Of a stretch of DNA of 64,000 nucleotides, positions 55,811-64,000 are shown piece by piece. The notes beneath the pieces are model-generated. The model did no database searches. It was not told the origin of the DNA and saw only the letters and a list, made by a program, of their open reading frames with translations. Both the position numbers and the translations under genes were made by a program. How positions within the stretch are numbered: position 1 is the stretch's first letter; the number at the start of each line of letters is the position of its first letter. Origin of the DNA: Legionella sp. PC997 (GTDB taxonomy: Bacteria > Pseudomonadota > Gammaproteobacteria > Legionellales > Legionellaceae); contig NZ_CP059576.1 in NCBI RefSeq assembly GCF_014109825.1, positions 1,576,001 through 1,640,000 of the forward strand, read 5' to 3'.

Positions 55811-57091
55811 TTAACTTACTAGGAAAAATATTATAAAAACAATACTTAATAATAAGAGTAAAAGATTAATTTTTTGTCGTGTTAAAAGCTTTAATAAAGT
55901 ATATAGAATAATACCTCCACCAATTCCATCAGCAATAGAAGCAGTAAAAGGGATCATCATAATCGTTACCATACATGGAGCGGTTTCACTGACATCATGC
56001 AACTTCATATCGGTGAGATGTTTCATCATACAGCAAGCCACATACAAAAGGGCGGGACCTACTGCATAGTTAGGAATCATCCGTGCCAATGGTGAGAAAA
56101 ACAACATAAGAAGAAATCCGATAGCAATCACTATAGCTGTTATTCCGCCGCGTCCACCGGCTTCAATTCCTGCAGCAGACTCGATATAGGGAGAGGTACT
56201 CGCAGAGCCTAATAATCCTGCTACAGCAGAAGCAGCTGCATCTGCAGTTAAACAATTGCTAAGACGTTTTGAATAATTTTCTTGTTGTTTAAATACAGAT
56301 GGATTTAATAAACCAATCAACGTCCCAGTAGCATCGAACACAGCAATTAAAAAAAAGGTAAATGTGGCTTTTAAAGCAAGAGCGGTATTTAGGCCAGAAA
56401 AATCAAGTTTTAAAAAAGTAGGCTCCATGGAAGGGGGCATGGAAATTAATCCTTGCCAGGTCGATAAACCCAGCAATAAACTTAAGAGAGAAATACTGAG
56501 TATTCCAAGAATTATTGCTCCTGGAATTTGAAAATAATCTAAAATCAATATGAGTAAAAAACCTAAGAAAAATAAGCCGCTTTCCGGACGATTGAGTTCA
56601 CCAAGACGCATTAAATTGTGCTGATCCTCAATAATAATTTGATTGTTTTGCAAGGTAATTAAAGCAATTAATAAACTGATTCCTATTAAGATAGCAATTT
56701 GTAAATTATGGGGAATTGCTTCGATTAAAAGACGTCTCAGACTGGTAAGTGACATTATAAAAAATAAGACACCTGAAAGAAATACAATGGCTAAGGCTTG
56801 TTGCCAAGGTATTCCCATGCCTTGAACTACCGTATAAGAAAAGAAAATATTTAATGCCATACCAGGCGCAATGCCTATAGGAGTGTTGGCAAATATTCCT
56901 GCAATGAGACAAGCGAAAGCAGTAATCAGACAAGTGGCTGTAAAGACTGCTCCCTGATCCATCCCAGCATCATGAAGTATGCTTGGATTAATGAAGGCGA
57001 TATATACCATGGTTAAAAAAGTGGTAATTCCCGCAATGATTTCAGTTCTCAAGGTAGTGTCTTTGAGAAAATAGGACTTTAACCGTTCCAT
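55811..57091 (-). CDS. AzgA-type purine (NCS2-related) permease
   Basis: A 426-residue membrane protein with 12-14 hydrophobic segments. Signatures of the AzgA/PbuG group are LRTEIIAGITTFLTMVYIAF with NPSIL, NTPIGIAPGMALNIFFSYTV, FDATGTLIGL and STSPYIESAAGIEAGGRGG. Such carriers import adenine, guanine or hypoxanthine with protons. It is followed by the RibD-like gene. AT-rich upstream region of about 200 bases with no clear purine riboswitch. Confidence 0.92.
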   Translation of the reverse strand: MERLKSYFLKDTTLRTEIIAGITTFLTMVYIAFINPSILHDAGMDQGAVFTATCLITAFACLIAGIFANTPIGIAPGMALNIFFSYTVVQGMGIPWQQALAIVFLSGVLFFIMSLTSLRRLLIEAIPHNLQIAILIGISLLIALITLQNNQIIIEDQHNLMRLGELNRPESGLFFLGFLLILILDYFQIPGAIILGILSISLLSLLLGLSTWQGLISMPPSMEPTFLKLDFSGLNTALALKATFTFFLIAVFDATGTLIGLLNPSVFKQQENYSKRLSNCLTADAAASAVAGLLGSASTSPYIESAAGIEAGGRGGITAIVIAIGFLLMLFFSPLARMIPNYAVGPALLYVACCMMKHLTDMKLHDVSETAPCMVTIMMIPFTASIADGIGGGIILYTLLKLLTRQKINLLLLLLSIVFIIFFLVS

Positions 57092-57291
57092 AGTATTCTA
57101 TTCTCGTATTTAAAAGAAAATCTAAAGGCACTGGCAATCTTATGATTGTGTGCCCTAAGTAATTGTCCTACTAAACATAACAAAAAATCAATTTAAAGTA
57201 TCTAGGGTTATTGAAATTAATGACCGCTCTCTGAGTCTTGCTCAATCAATCATTTGCACAGACTCCATTCATTAACCATTGTGCCGATTGG

Positions 57292-59016
57292 TTACTCAAA
57301 GGTTAATATTTTTATCATACGATAGTTTCTAAATTGAATACCATACAACTCCTTATTTTGTTTCGCTTCAGTAAGATACCCACAATGTTCGAAAAATGCT
57401 TTGGCGGTAATGCTAACGTCAGCGAAGAGTTTTGGAATTCCTAATGCTATGGCTAAATGTTCGCGAACTTCTAACAATGCTTTACCAATACCTTGATTTT
57501 GATAGTCTTTATGCACATAACCTCGATTGAGATAACCGTTTTTTTCTAAGTCGGAAAATCCAAGGATTTTGCCATTTTTCTTATCAATGGCAACAAAGGT
57601 ATAGTTTTCAGCTAGAGATTTTATCCATTGGGATAGATCGGGATTTTTTGGTGCCCATACATCGAGTTGTTCTTTGTTATAATCCCTACAGTTGACATAA
57701 TGGACGGTATCATAAAAGAGTTGATAAATTTCTGCCTCATCTCCCTGTTCATAAGCTCTAATATAAAATTTTTGATTTGCAATTGATGTTTTAAAGGCAG
57801 GGTAGAATTCTAAGAGTTTTGCATCAGTCCAGAGTTGTTTGATTTCAAAGAGCATGTCTTCTGCCATTTTTCTTAAGTGAGGCAATAAATTGTTTCTGGA
57901 TGCAATATGAATAAATGCTTGTAAACGCGATAAAACTCTCGGTCGTACCCAATTTTCTTCAGCCTTCCACAATGAATCCTCTGGAACAGGACCTGAAGGA
58001 CCTAGTCTGTCTTTTTCAAAAGTTGAATCAAGGAAAGGGAGCGTTTGTTGTAATAACCAAAAACCACAGGCTTCTGTATATGCTTTGGCATAGGCGACAT
58101 CATCTGATGCTGCTGGAATGGTTTGTTTGAGTTCTTCTCTATAAGTAATCTCTAACGCAATAATGACTTCTTCAGGTATGGACTTTGCACACCAACAGGT
58201 AGGCATACACATTCGCAGATAAGTACCATCCAGTAGAGCATTCCGAACAGCCCCCCATTCAAAATCAATGAGCTGTAAATCACGAGCCCCTTCATGATCG
58301 AAAACATTATCTGGACAAATATCACCATGGGTTAGCACAGTAAATGGACCTGGTGTGAGTAACGAATTAATTACAGATTTGGCTTCACTAATGCATTCTA
58401 CGGTTAAAGATAGATTGAGTTTACTATTAGCATCTTGCAGTTTTTTAAGTAAATCAGTTTGTGTAAAACCAATACTCTCTTGTAGCGTTTCAGTGTTCTC
58501 ATCAATTTTCTTTAAAATCGTTTCATATAGTACGGTTTTACCAAAGCCTGAAGCATGGAAGCTACCTAATGCCCTCATAAAGCGACTCAAGGACAAAATC
58601 GCATTTTCCCGGCAGCGTCGTGTTAATGAGTCAACTAAACTGATATGTGGCGCCCCTAAATCTTCAATAAGAATAAATCGATACTCTTTATTACCACCAT
58701 AAAAGTAAGGAACATTATGGATGCTCTGATGAATTTTATTTGCAAATTCTAGACCAGCCCAATCACGAGCAAATCGAGCGATAGCTTCTTTGTCATCTTG
58801 ATCGGACACTTCAGGTAGAGATTGTTTGAAAATGATGCTTTTAGGCACAGAGTTTGATTTGCTGTGCAGCTTGATACGGACCAAAATATTTCGACGTTCT
58901 GCTTCACTTAAAAAATCAAATGAGCTTATTTCTAAATCTGTTGCAAAATGGTTCTGAAGTATTTGTATCATTTTTTGTAGGACATCGGGATGAATTTTTT
59001 GTTTCTTTACGTTCAT
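57292..59016 (-). CDS. Bifunctional-looking fusion: aminoglycoside-phosphotransferase-like kinase plus GNAT acetyltransferase
   Basis: A 574-residue protein. Residues ~20-390 form an APH/choline-kinase-like domain. FRFILIEDLGAP is the hinge, LTHGDICPDNVF near 228 the catalytic loop with its Asp, and LIDFEWG near 250 the metal-binding Asp. Residues ~413-574 form a GNAT acetyltransferase: FYIRAYEQGDEAEIYQLFY at the start, and the acetyl-CoA loop RGYVHKDYQNQGIGKALLE near 500-515. The order is the reverse of the well-known AAC(6')-APH(2'') enzyme. It lies 17 bases behind an AAC(6')-like gene. Antibiotic modification is one possibility; small-molecule or protein modification is equally open. Confidence 0.82.
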   Translation of the reverse strand: MNVKKQKIHPDVLQKMIQILQNHFATDLEISSFDFLSEAERRNILVRIKLHSKSNSVPKSIIFKQSLPEVSDQDDKEAIARFARDWAGLEFANKIHQSIHNVPYFYGGNKEYRFILIEDLGAPHISLVDSLTRRCRENAILSLSRFMRALGSFHASGFGKTVLYETILKKIDENTETLQESIGFTQTDLLKKLQDANSKLNLSLTVECISEAKSVINSLLTPGPFTVLTHGDICPDNVFDHEGARDLQLIDFEWGAVRNALLDGTYLRMCMPTCWCAKSIPEEVIIALEITYREELKQTIPAASDDVAYAKAYTEACGFWLLQQTLPFLDSTFEKDRLGPSGPVPEDSLWKAEENWVRPRVLSRLQAFIHIASRNNLLPHLRKMAEDMLFEIKQLWTDAKLLEFYPAFKTSIANQKFYIRAYEQGDEAEIYQLFYDTVHYVNCRDYNKEQLDVWAPKNPDLSQWIKSLAENYTFVAIDKKNGKILGFSDLEKNGYLNRGYVHKDYQNQGIGKALLEVREHLAIALGIPKLFADVSITAKAFFEHCGYLTEAKQNKELYGIQFRNYRMIKILTFE

Positions 59017-59033
59017 GTCACTAAACCTTTTTA

Positions 59034-59564
59034 CTAAAGACGTTTAAGTAAGATTAAATAGGAGTTGTCTTCACTGTAATTAGTACGTTTAAATCCAGCT
59101 TTTTCATAGCAACGAATTGCCTGGTGATTATTCACTGCTGGATCAACAAGAATGGCATTAATGCTATTGGGAAGCTCTGTTATGAATGATTCAATAATTT
59201 GTTGACCCAATCCTTTCCCACGTTGATTGCTGGAAGCGATAAAGAGATCGATACCTGCCAAGTTATTGGGTTGATAAAGATGAAATAAAGGATGGTTTTT
59301 ATGACCAATCCCTTCTGGAACATGATTACTTAAACAGTAATACTGGATAAATCCAAGAGGAAGGCCATTAATATAAATAATAAAACTTGGTACATTATGG
59401 CCTCTTAGAACACGGGGGAGATATTTTTCTTTGATGTCCTTCAATGACCACAATTTACCTCGAGCATACCATTGATTAATAACAGGTTCTTGGAACCATT
59501 GATATAAAAGAATAAGGTCATTTTCTGTTAATGGCTTAAAAATAAAGGACTTGGTATGATTCAT
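59034..59564 (-). CDS. GNAT N-acetyltransferase, AAC(6')-like
   Basis: A 176-residue acetyltransferase. FIFKPLTENDLILLYQWFQE and PVINQWYARG resemble the AAC(6') opening. AGIDLFIASSNQRGKGLGQQ holds the acetyl-CoA pyrophosphate loop, and AILVDPAVNNHQAIRCYEKA is the second AAC(6')-typical segment. It could acetylate aminoglycosides at the 6'-amino group, but Legionella has chromosomal relatives of uncertain substrate. It is the first gene of a two-gene operon with the kinase-GNAT fusion. Confidence 0.87.
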   Translation of the reverse strand: MNHTKSFIFKPLTENDLILLYQWFQEPVINQWYARGKLWSLKDIKEKYLPRVLRGHNVPSFIIYINGLPLGFIQYYCLSNHVPEGIGHKNHPLFHLYQPNNLAGIDLFIASSNQRGKGLGQQIIESFITELPNSINAILVDPAVNNHQAIRCYEKAGFKRTNYSEDNSYLILLKRL

Positions 59565-59906
59565 TTTGAGATATTTAGCGAGCTATTAGGACGTTTATTT
59601 GGGACGTAAATGAAATATTATTCATTTTTGTGTCCAAAAGTTTTTTTGTTTTTTATTGTAACTTATTGATTGAAGTGTGGCTACAGGTGGCCCCAGCCAT
59701 TTTAATCCACGCCCCGACGCTAATTTCTTCTATGTCACGATAGCTTAAAGCGTACGCGATGTGCTAACGCCAACATCAAAATCACAGCATTTTTTTAAAA
59801 GCTGTTGTTTGCACCTGATCATCTCTTAACATAGTCCGTTAGTCCCAATAAGATTAACCGAGTTAGATATGGGCTTAACAGCCCAGCCTATTTTATTTAT
59901 AGGTCT
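59565..59906. other. 342-base gap containing decayed insertion-sequence DNA
   Basis: The stretch separates the AAC(6')-like gene from the 513-residue unknown gene. Its centre (about 59690-59800) shows a transposase remnant, listed separately. A short palindrome GGGCTTAACAGCCC lies near 59871-59884. Otherwise no gene is visible. Confidence 0.5.
59690..59800 (-). pseudogene. Remnant of an IS6-family-like transposase
   Basis: On the minus strand, one frame reads NAVILMLALAHRV and the next reads IAYALSYRDIEEI. Put together they mimic the start of IS6-type transposases (AVxxYxxYxLSYRDIEEM). A frameshift and in-frame stops break it, and the rest of the gene is absent. The stretch is also richer in CpG (GCGTACGC, GACGC) than its surroundings. 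It indicates past mobile-element activity next to the acetyltransferase genes. Confidence 0.5.
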
Positions 59907-61448
59907 CTAAAACCTATTTTGTGCTTTAGACATAAGAATTGCATGTTCCTTATCCTCTAGATATTCTTTTAATTTAAATTGAGAATCTTTAGAATTAATT
60001 GCACTTAATCCCTCCTCAACAGCTACTCTATCTGGTAATACCTGTTGGAGTGGTAAGAAAGTAAAAAATTTATTATTATGAATTTTTTTAGACTTACTAA
60101 ATCTTGCTTCATTGAGCCTGTCTAATGTAGCCATCATTGCTTTATTTCTTTGTTCAATAATATGTTCCATATTGGTTAAATATCCCAATTGAGGGGTAAA
60201 TTTTTGAATACACTCTATTTTTCTCAACCAATCCTTCCATTCAAGGACTAACTTGTTCAACGGGTGGGTAAAATAACTTTTTTCGATAGTAGAATACAAA
60301 GCCGCTATGTTTTCTAAATTAAAAGCAAGATTTAATTTATCTAACTCTGGAAATTTTTTGAGGCTTGCATTTATTCTAGTGATCAATTTTGTTGATAAAG
60401 AATCTTGCAAATTTTTAATATTATAAGTTGTAGCATAATAGTTGGAAGAATAAGGAAGTATCCCCATAAAACTTTCGTCTAGTTCAATCTCTAATTTGCC
60501 CAATTGATCTTCTACGAATATAGAAAGGAGACCAACAGTCCTTTTTAAAGCATCCAAATCATGTAATTTATTTACTGTTTCTACCCAAACGTCCCAATCC
60601 CACCCGAAACAACGGTAAGTATTCCTTAGTTCTAAACCTATACATTCAGTATCTGTAAGAGAAGGAACATCTTTTTGCAGCACATAATCGTATCCAGTTC
60701 CCATGTGTTGGATGAAATTTATACCAAATCTCGGGAAATTAATATTGGGGGATACTAAAAAAAAGTATTCAACTTGATCTAGTGAAACATTTTGACTTTG
60801 ACTAATAACATGATAGTCATAAGGTATTTGATCTACAAAATTCAATAATAATTGTGAACGATCTGTTGTCTTGGAGGTCAAATTATCTTCCTGAGATTGC
60901 CTATCTCCAAGTGCCATAGACGTTTCATTTCTCCCATAGGCTGGAACTAAAAGAGACTGAAGCGCTAATGCAAAGATTAGAGTTTTTATGGGGTTATCTG
61001 TAACGCGAGTTAAGCTAGAAACGATACTTTGATAAACCTCAAAAATGAAAGTTAAACTCGTCTCAGGAATGGACAATAGCTCCATTTCATCATCAATAAT
61101 TTTATACAAAGGATCAAGTACGTTTGAGGCTTTTATCTGTTTTATTTGGCCCCAAAACCAACTGCGGGTAATGTATTTATTAGGGCATCGAAATTCACGG
61201 CCTCGTAAATAATCTTTAGTAGCACGCAAGCATTGATACCACGTGTCATCATCTATTAAGTTGTCTTGTTGGATTTGTTTAAAAAGACTAGATAATTCAT
61301 CGGTATTTTCATTTCTCACAAACGAATTTATTGCTTTGCATAATGCTTCACATACTGATTCTAATAATTCATCAGAAAGTGTTACATATTTTTTGATGTA
61401 TCGAGAAAGAGTTTGTGGGTTTGCAAAAGATCTATCATTAAAAAACAT
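59907..61448 (-). CDS. Hypothetical 513-residue protein, candidate effector
   Basis: No family recognised. The sequence is mostly helical, with a hydrophobic stretch near residues 150-172 (TLIFALALQSLLVPAYG) that could be a membrane segment or buried helix. A mid-region rich in aromatic residues (NTYRCFGWDWDVWVETV) follows. The C-terminal 60 residues are polar, with an acidic patch (EYLEDKEHAIL) before the end, a layout seen in Dot/Icm substrates. Base composition is more AT-rich than neighbours. The start ATG lacks a strong ribosome-binding site. It is monocistronic, with IS debris on its downstream side. Confidence 0.65.
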   Translation of the reverse strand: MFFNDRSFANPQTLSRYIKKYVTLSDELLESVCEALCKAINSFVRNENTDELSSLFKQIQQDNLIDDDTWYQCLRATKDYLRGREFRCPNKYITRSWFWGQIKQIKASNVLDPLYKIIDDEMELLSIPETSLTFIFEVYQSIVSSLTRVTDNPIKTLIFALALQSLLVPAYGRNETSMALGDRQSQEDNLTSKTTDRSQLLLNFVDQIPYDYHVISQSQNVSLDQVEYFFLVSPNINFPRFGINFIQHMGTGYDYVLQKDVPSLTDTECIGLELRNTYRCFGWDWDVWVETVNKLHDLDALKRTVGLLSIFVEDQLGKLEIELDESFMGILPYSSNYYATTYNIKNLQDSLSTKLITRINASLKKFPELDKLNLAFNLENIAALYSTIEKSYFTHPLNKLVLEWKDWLRKIECIQKFTPQLGYLTNMEHIIEQRNKAMMATLDRLNEARFSKSKKIHNNKFFTFLPLQQVLPDRVAVEEGLSAINSKDSQFKLKEYLEDKEHAILMSKAQNRF

Positions 61449-61777
61449 AAAATTTATCCTAAATGAAAGCTTAAATTAATCAATAATAAAAATTTTGCTT
61501 ATTATAAATTATGATTAAATTTAATACTTACTTATCTTGCTAGTAATTTATTTTACTCATGTTACGCAGTAAGTCATAATTCATCAAAATTGAGCTGACA
61601 GCTTTTAAAATTAATAAAGAAGGACAACAGAGAAAACAGCAAAAAAATGTGTATGTGTAACTGTTTCCATATTTCTTACTTAGGGTTTTAGGTGGTTTGC
61701 TGTACAAAGTAAGTCAATTAATTTGCACTTTAACAGCATGCTTTTATTAAGAGTAATTGCGTGGTTTTTGATTTTGA
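61449..61777. other. 329-base AT-rich gap upstream of the unknown gene
   Basis: Contains no coding sequence I can support and no strong hairpin. It must carry the leftward promoter of the 513-residue protein; TTTAATACT near 61519 is a partial PmrA-box look-alike of little weight in such AT-rich DNA. Confidence 0.45.
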
Positions 61778-61854
61778 TGGTGGCTATGGGTGGACTCGAA
61801 CCACCGACCTCAGCATTATGAGTGCCGCGCTCTAACCGGCTGAGCTACATAGCC
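61778..61854 (-). tRNA. tRNA-Met (CAT anticodon, elongator type)
   Basis: The reverse complement folds as a complete 77-base tRNA with encoded CCA. The acceptor stem GGCTATG pairs with CATAGCC, the D arm is GCTCAGCCGGTTAGAGC, the anticodon arm CGGCA-CTCATAA-TGCTG has anticodon CAT, and the T arm contains GGTTCGAGTCC. The G1-C72 type pair and the sequence similarity to E. coli metT/metU argue for elongator Met, not initiator. Confidence 0.95.
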
Positions 61855-61866
61855 ACAAGACGCGTG

Positions 61867-61895
61867 ATTTTGTCTTTTTAAGGGAAAGATGTCAA
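61867..61895 (-). promoter_or_regulatory. Sigma-70 promoter of tRNA-Met
   Basis: On the minus strand a perfect TTGACA (61890-61895) is separated by exactly 17 bases from CAAAAT (61867-61872), 12 bases before the mature tRNA start. Confidence 0.8.
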
Positions 61896-62113
61896 GTCTG
61901 TTGCGTATTTTTTTTGATTTTTTTTCTATGGATAGATGATTTTACTTGCCTTGTGTTTGTAATTTCGAAATTTGAAACTTAGGGATAAGTGAACCATATT
62001 TTCAATATTCTGCAGGGCGTTATCTAACATTTCAACAACTAGCGCAAAAAATGTTTCTTTGGCTGGTCTTCTAGAGTATAATGCGCCGAAATTTTATTCA
62101 GAAAGGAGATTTA

Positions 62114-62557
62114 ATGTTACAGAAGTGTATTTTAAAACTTGTGTGTGGCGTAATTGTATTAGTGAGTTTGTCATCTTGCGCTGTAGTAAAGGCGACTAAT
62201 CAACCTGGAAAAAAAGATTTATCTGTTTTACGGCTTCATACACCTCGTTCTCATGTTATTGCAGAGTTGGGTAAGCCAGTGAATACTCAAATTCATAATG
62301 GAAAAAGAACAGATATTTACAGTTTTGTACAAGGATATTCTAAGGGCAATAAAGCGGCTAGAGCAATTGGACATGGTGTAGCTGATGTTTTCACTTTAGG
62401 TTTATGGGAAGTTGCGGGCACCCCTCTGGAAGGGATTGCAAATGGTCGCAATGTACAAGTAGAAGTAACCTACGGTAAGACCGATCATGTAGAAAAAGTT
62501 AATTACATCAAAGGTCTTCCTAGCGACTATACTCAGACTAGACGATTACATCGTTAA
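62114..62557 (+). CDS. Small lipoprotein of unknown function
   Basis: The ATG at 62114 has a near-perfect AAAGGAGAT just ahead and gives 147 residues; an upstream ATG adds 11 residues outside the signal peptide. The signal MLQKCILKLVCGVIVLVSLSSC ends in a lipobox at Cys22. The mature part has LSVLRLHTPRSHVIAELGKP, similar to the opening of SmpA/OmlA-like folds, and a Gly-rich stretch (AIGHGVADVFTLGLWEVAG) that may insert in or contact membrane. Probably outer-membrane anchored. Confidence 0.75.
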   Translation: MLQKCILKLVCGVIVLVSLSSCAVVKATNQPGKKDLSVLRLHTPRSHVIAELGKPVNTQIHNGKRTDIYSFVQGYSKGNKAARAIGHGVADVFTLGLWEVAGTPLEGIANGRNVQVEVTYGKTDHVEKVNYIKGLPSDYTQTRRLHR

Positions 62558-62578
62558 TTTCTTCCTTAAATTCACCAT

Positions 62579-62613
62579 GCTACCAGGATAAATAAATTAC
62601 TCATCCTGGTGGC
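62579..62613 (+). terminator. Hairpin after the lipoprotein gene
   Basis: GCTACCAGGAT pairs with ATCCTGGTGGC (one G-T pair) around a 13-base loop, 22 bases after the stop codon. The T tract is weak. Confidence 0.6.
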
Positions 62614-63085
62614 ATAACATCTTTCAGCATTCAAATTGATAAGTTTAATTGTACGTTTGGTCATCAGCTTGACGTAGGGTTTTTTTGATACCGTTTGGTG
62701 AATTCATCATTGGAGGAAAAATTATCAAAATAACGTCTGAAATCATTAAACTCGTCTTCACATTTTATGCCAAATTTAATTTGTTAATTAATAGATTAAA
62801 TTTAGATAGTTCATTATTCCATAATAGTCTATCCCATCAGGATTCATTAATTCTGATGCCTTATGCAATTCCAATAAAGATTTTTTCAAACTCTTAAGAG
62901 GAGAATACCTAGGTTGCTAAAAGATGCAGCAAAAAAAAGCATTAATTTACATAATCCATAATATATTTAATATTTCCTTTTTGCTCATTTTAGTTCTTCA
63001 ATAATTAGAATCTCGTTACTAGAATCTAAGAAAGACGGCATTAAATTCTTAAGAAGGTTACTCGAGGAGAGGAGGATATTGGAAG

Positions 63086-63114
63086 AGCCTGGGTGTATCA
63101 CATTCACCCAGGCT
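63086..63114. repeat. Perfect palindrome downstream of degQ, TTCACCCAGGCT family
   Basis: AGCCTGGGTG (63086-63095) pairs perfectly with CACCCAGGCT (63105-63114) around nine bases. It is 13 bases past the degQ stop and may terminate degQ; no T run follows on the minus strand. Confidence 0.65.
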
Positions 63115-63126
63115 AATGCAGAAGGT

Positions 63127-64000
63127 TTAAATAATCAATAAATACATGGCTCCGGGTCCACGTAATATTTGAACTAACAATTCTTGCTTTTTCTGTTGAG
63201 CAACTTGCTGTAGTGATTTAACGTCTTTAATAGGTGACTTATTTGCAGAGATAATGATGTCTCCGGGTCTTAAACCAGCACGCCATCCAGCACTTGTTTC
63301 TGAAGCCCCCACGACTTGTACACCAATGACATTACCATGAGGTGGTGTTTCTTGCTCAAAGTTTCTTAATGCAAGCCCATAAAGAAAAGGGTTTTCTGAT
63401 TGGAGTTTTTGTTCGTGTGATTTAATGTCAGTTACCACTGCATCAAGGGAGATTGTTTTGCCGTCACGGAGAACAACCATTTTAACATTAGAACCGACAC
63501 GTAAGAGGCTAATGGTTGTTTTTACCTGAGTTGCTTGGGTGATTTTTGTATTGTTAATTTGAGTAATAATATCACCTGATTTCAACCCAGCTCGTTCTGC
63601 GGGTGAATTTGGATTAACTTGTGATACCAATGCACCTTGGAAATCTTCGGGATATCCTAAAGAATGGGCAAGTTCAGGTGTCAAATGTTGAACAAATATA
63701 CCCATTAAGCCCCGATGAATTGAGCCGAACTTAATAATTTGTTGCGCTACATCTTTTGCCATATTAATGGGTATAGCAAAACCAATTCCGACATTACCGC
63801 CATAAGGAGAAAGAATTGCAGTATTAATTCCAATCAATTCTCCTTTTGTATTAACCAATGCACCCCCAGAGTTACCTGGATTAATTGCTGCATCAGTTTG
63901 AATAAAGTTTTCTACTCCCTCGATATTTAGGTCACTACGTTTTAATGCACTAACAATACCAAAGGTCGCAGACTGACTGTTACCAAAACTGTTTAAGCCG
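63127..64000 (-). CDS. degQ: DegQ/DegP-type periplasmic serine protease, 5' end beyond window
   Basis: About 291 C-terminal residues are visible; the open frame continues to the right edge, so this is the 3' part of the gene. The visible part starts in the trypsin-like domain ([17 protein letters not shown]), with the catalytic Ser in [12 protein letters not shown] at about visible residue 44. PDZ1 follows ([20 protein letters not shown] and [11 protein letters not shown]) and then PDZ2 ([29 protein letters not shown]). Family role: envelope quality control, degrading and refolding misfolded proteins. The two-PDZ layout and location agree with Legionella DegQ; DegP/MucD is the alternative name. 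Confidence 0.92.
   Translation of the reverse strand, partial: GLNSFGNSQSATFGIVSALKRSDLNIEGVENFIQTDAAINPGNSGGALVNTKGELIGINTAILSPYGGNVGIGFAIPINMAKDVAQQIIKFGSIHRGLMGIFVQHLTPELAHSLGYPEDFQGALVSQVNPNSPAERAGLKSGDIITQINNTKITQATQVKTTISLLRVGSNVKMVVLRDGKTISLDAVVTDIKSHEQKLQSENPFLYGLALRNFEQETPPHGNVIGVQVVGASETSAGWRAGLRPGDIIISANKSPIKDVKSLQQVAQQKKQELLVQILRGPGAMYLLII

Larger units (their letters stand above)
62558..63126. other. 569-base gap between lipoprotein gene and degQ
   Basis: It begins with a hairpin (62579-62613) and ends with a perfect palindrome (63086-63114). The AT-rich middle has only a 70-codon reading frame opened by TTG, without a ribosome-binding site, that I do not accept as a gene. It may be decayed coding DNA. 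Confidence 0.5.

Noticed and set aside
62685..62897. A 70-codon open frame in the gap before degQ
   Set aside because: It opens with TTG, lacks a ribosome-binding site, and its sequence has no recognisable features; possibly decayed coding DNA.

Overview
The window is a stretch of chromosome from a gamma-proteobacterium of the Legionella group. It is AT-rich. Its gene order (maeA, surE-nlpD-rpoS, hmgA, yebC-ruvC-ruvA, pmrB-pmrA, yciB, mltD, gloB, fimV-truA-trpF-trpB-trpA, lspE-lspD, degQ) matches, from memory, one continuous region of the L. pneumophila chromosome. Long genes of unknown function, of the kind that in this genus often encode Dot/Icm secreted effectors, are inserted between the conserved blocks. 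Both edge genes (an ETF-ubiquinone oxidoreductase and a DegQ-type protease) are cut by the window.

Layout. 1-16 kb: energy metabolism (ETF-QO, malic enzyme, homogentisate dioxygenase), the stationary-phase block surE-nlpD-rpoS, the Holliday-junction genes ruvC-ruvA behind yebC, the two-component pair assigned to PmrA/PmrB, yciB and the lytic transglycosylase mltD. 16-24.5 kb: one giant gene (about 2,790 codons) with a SecA-like motor domain, inserted between mltD and gloB. 24.5-30 kb: gloB-rlmJ, folD, and a ferritin-like diiron/acyltransferase fusion flanked by two paralogous small membrane proteins. 30-43 kb: fimV with a long hexapeptide repeat, an outer-membrane protein, truA-trpF-trpB-trpA, glnS, cysS, a DUF3541-type protein and an FkbM methyltransferase. 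43-51 kb: a three-gene efflux operon and the type II secretion pair lspD-lspE. 51.7-54.3 kb: an 834-residue protein with a TET/JBP-like 2-oxoglutarate/Fe(II) dioxygenase signature and a nuclear-localisation-like motif. 54-61.5 kb: an accessory region with a His-rich peptide, a RibD-like reductase, a purine permease, a kinase-acetyltransferase fusion behind an AAC(6')-like acetyltransferase, traces of an IS6-type transposase, and a 513-residue unknown protein. 61.7-64 kb: tRNA-Met with a clear promoter, a small lipoprotein and degQ.

How the parts relate. RpoS and PmrA/PmrB are global regulators of the Legionella transmissive phase and of effector expression. LspD/LspE, the efflux operon, NlpD, MltD, FimV and DegQ serve the envelope. 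The most novel candidates are the TET/JBP-like protein, the giant SecA-like protein and the diiron-acyltransferase fusion. A palindromic intergenic repeat sharing a 12-base core occurs at four places and probably acts as a terminator or REP-like element. All functional calls rest on motif reading alone; no database search was possible.
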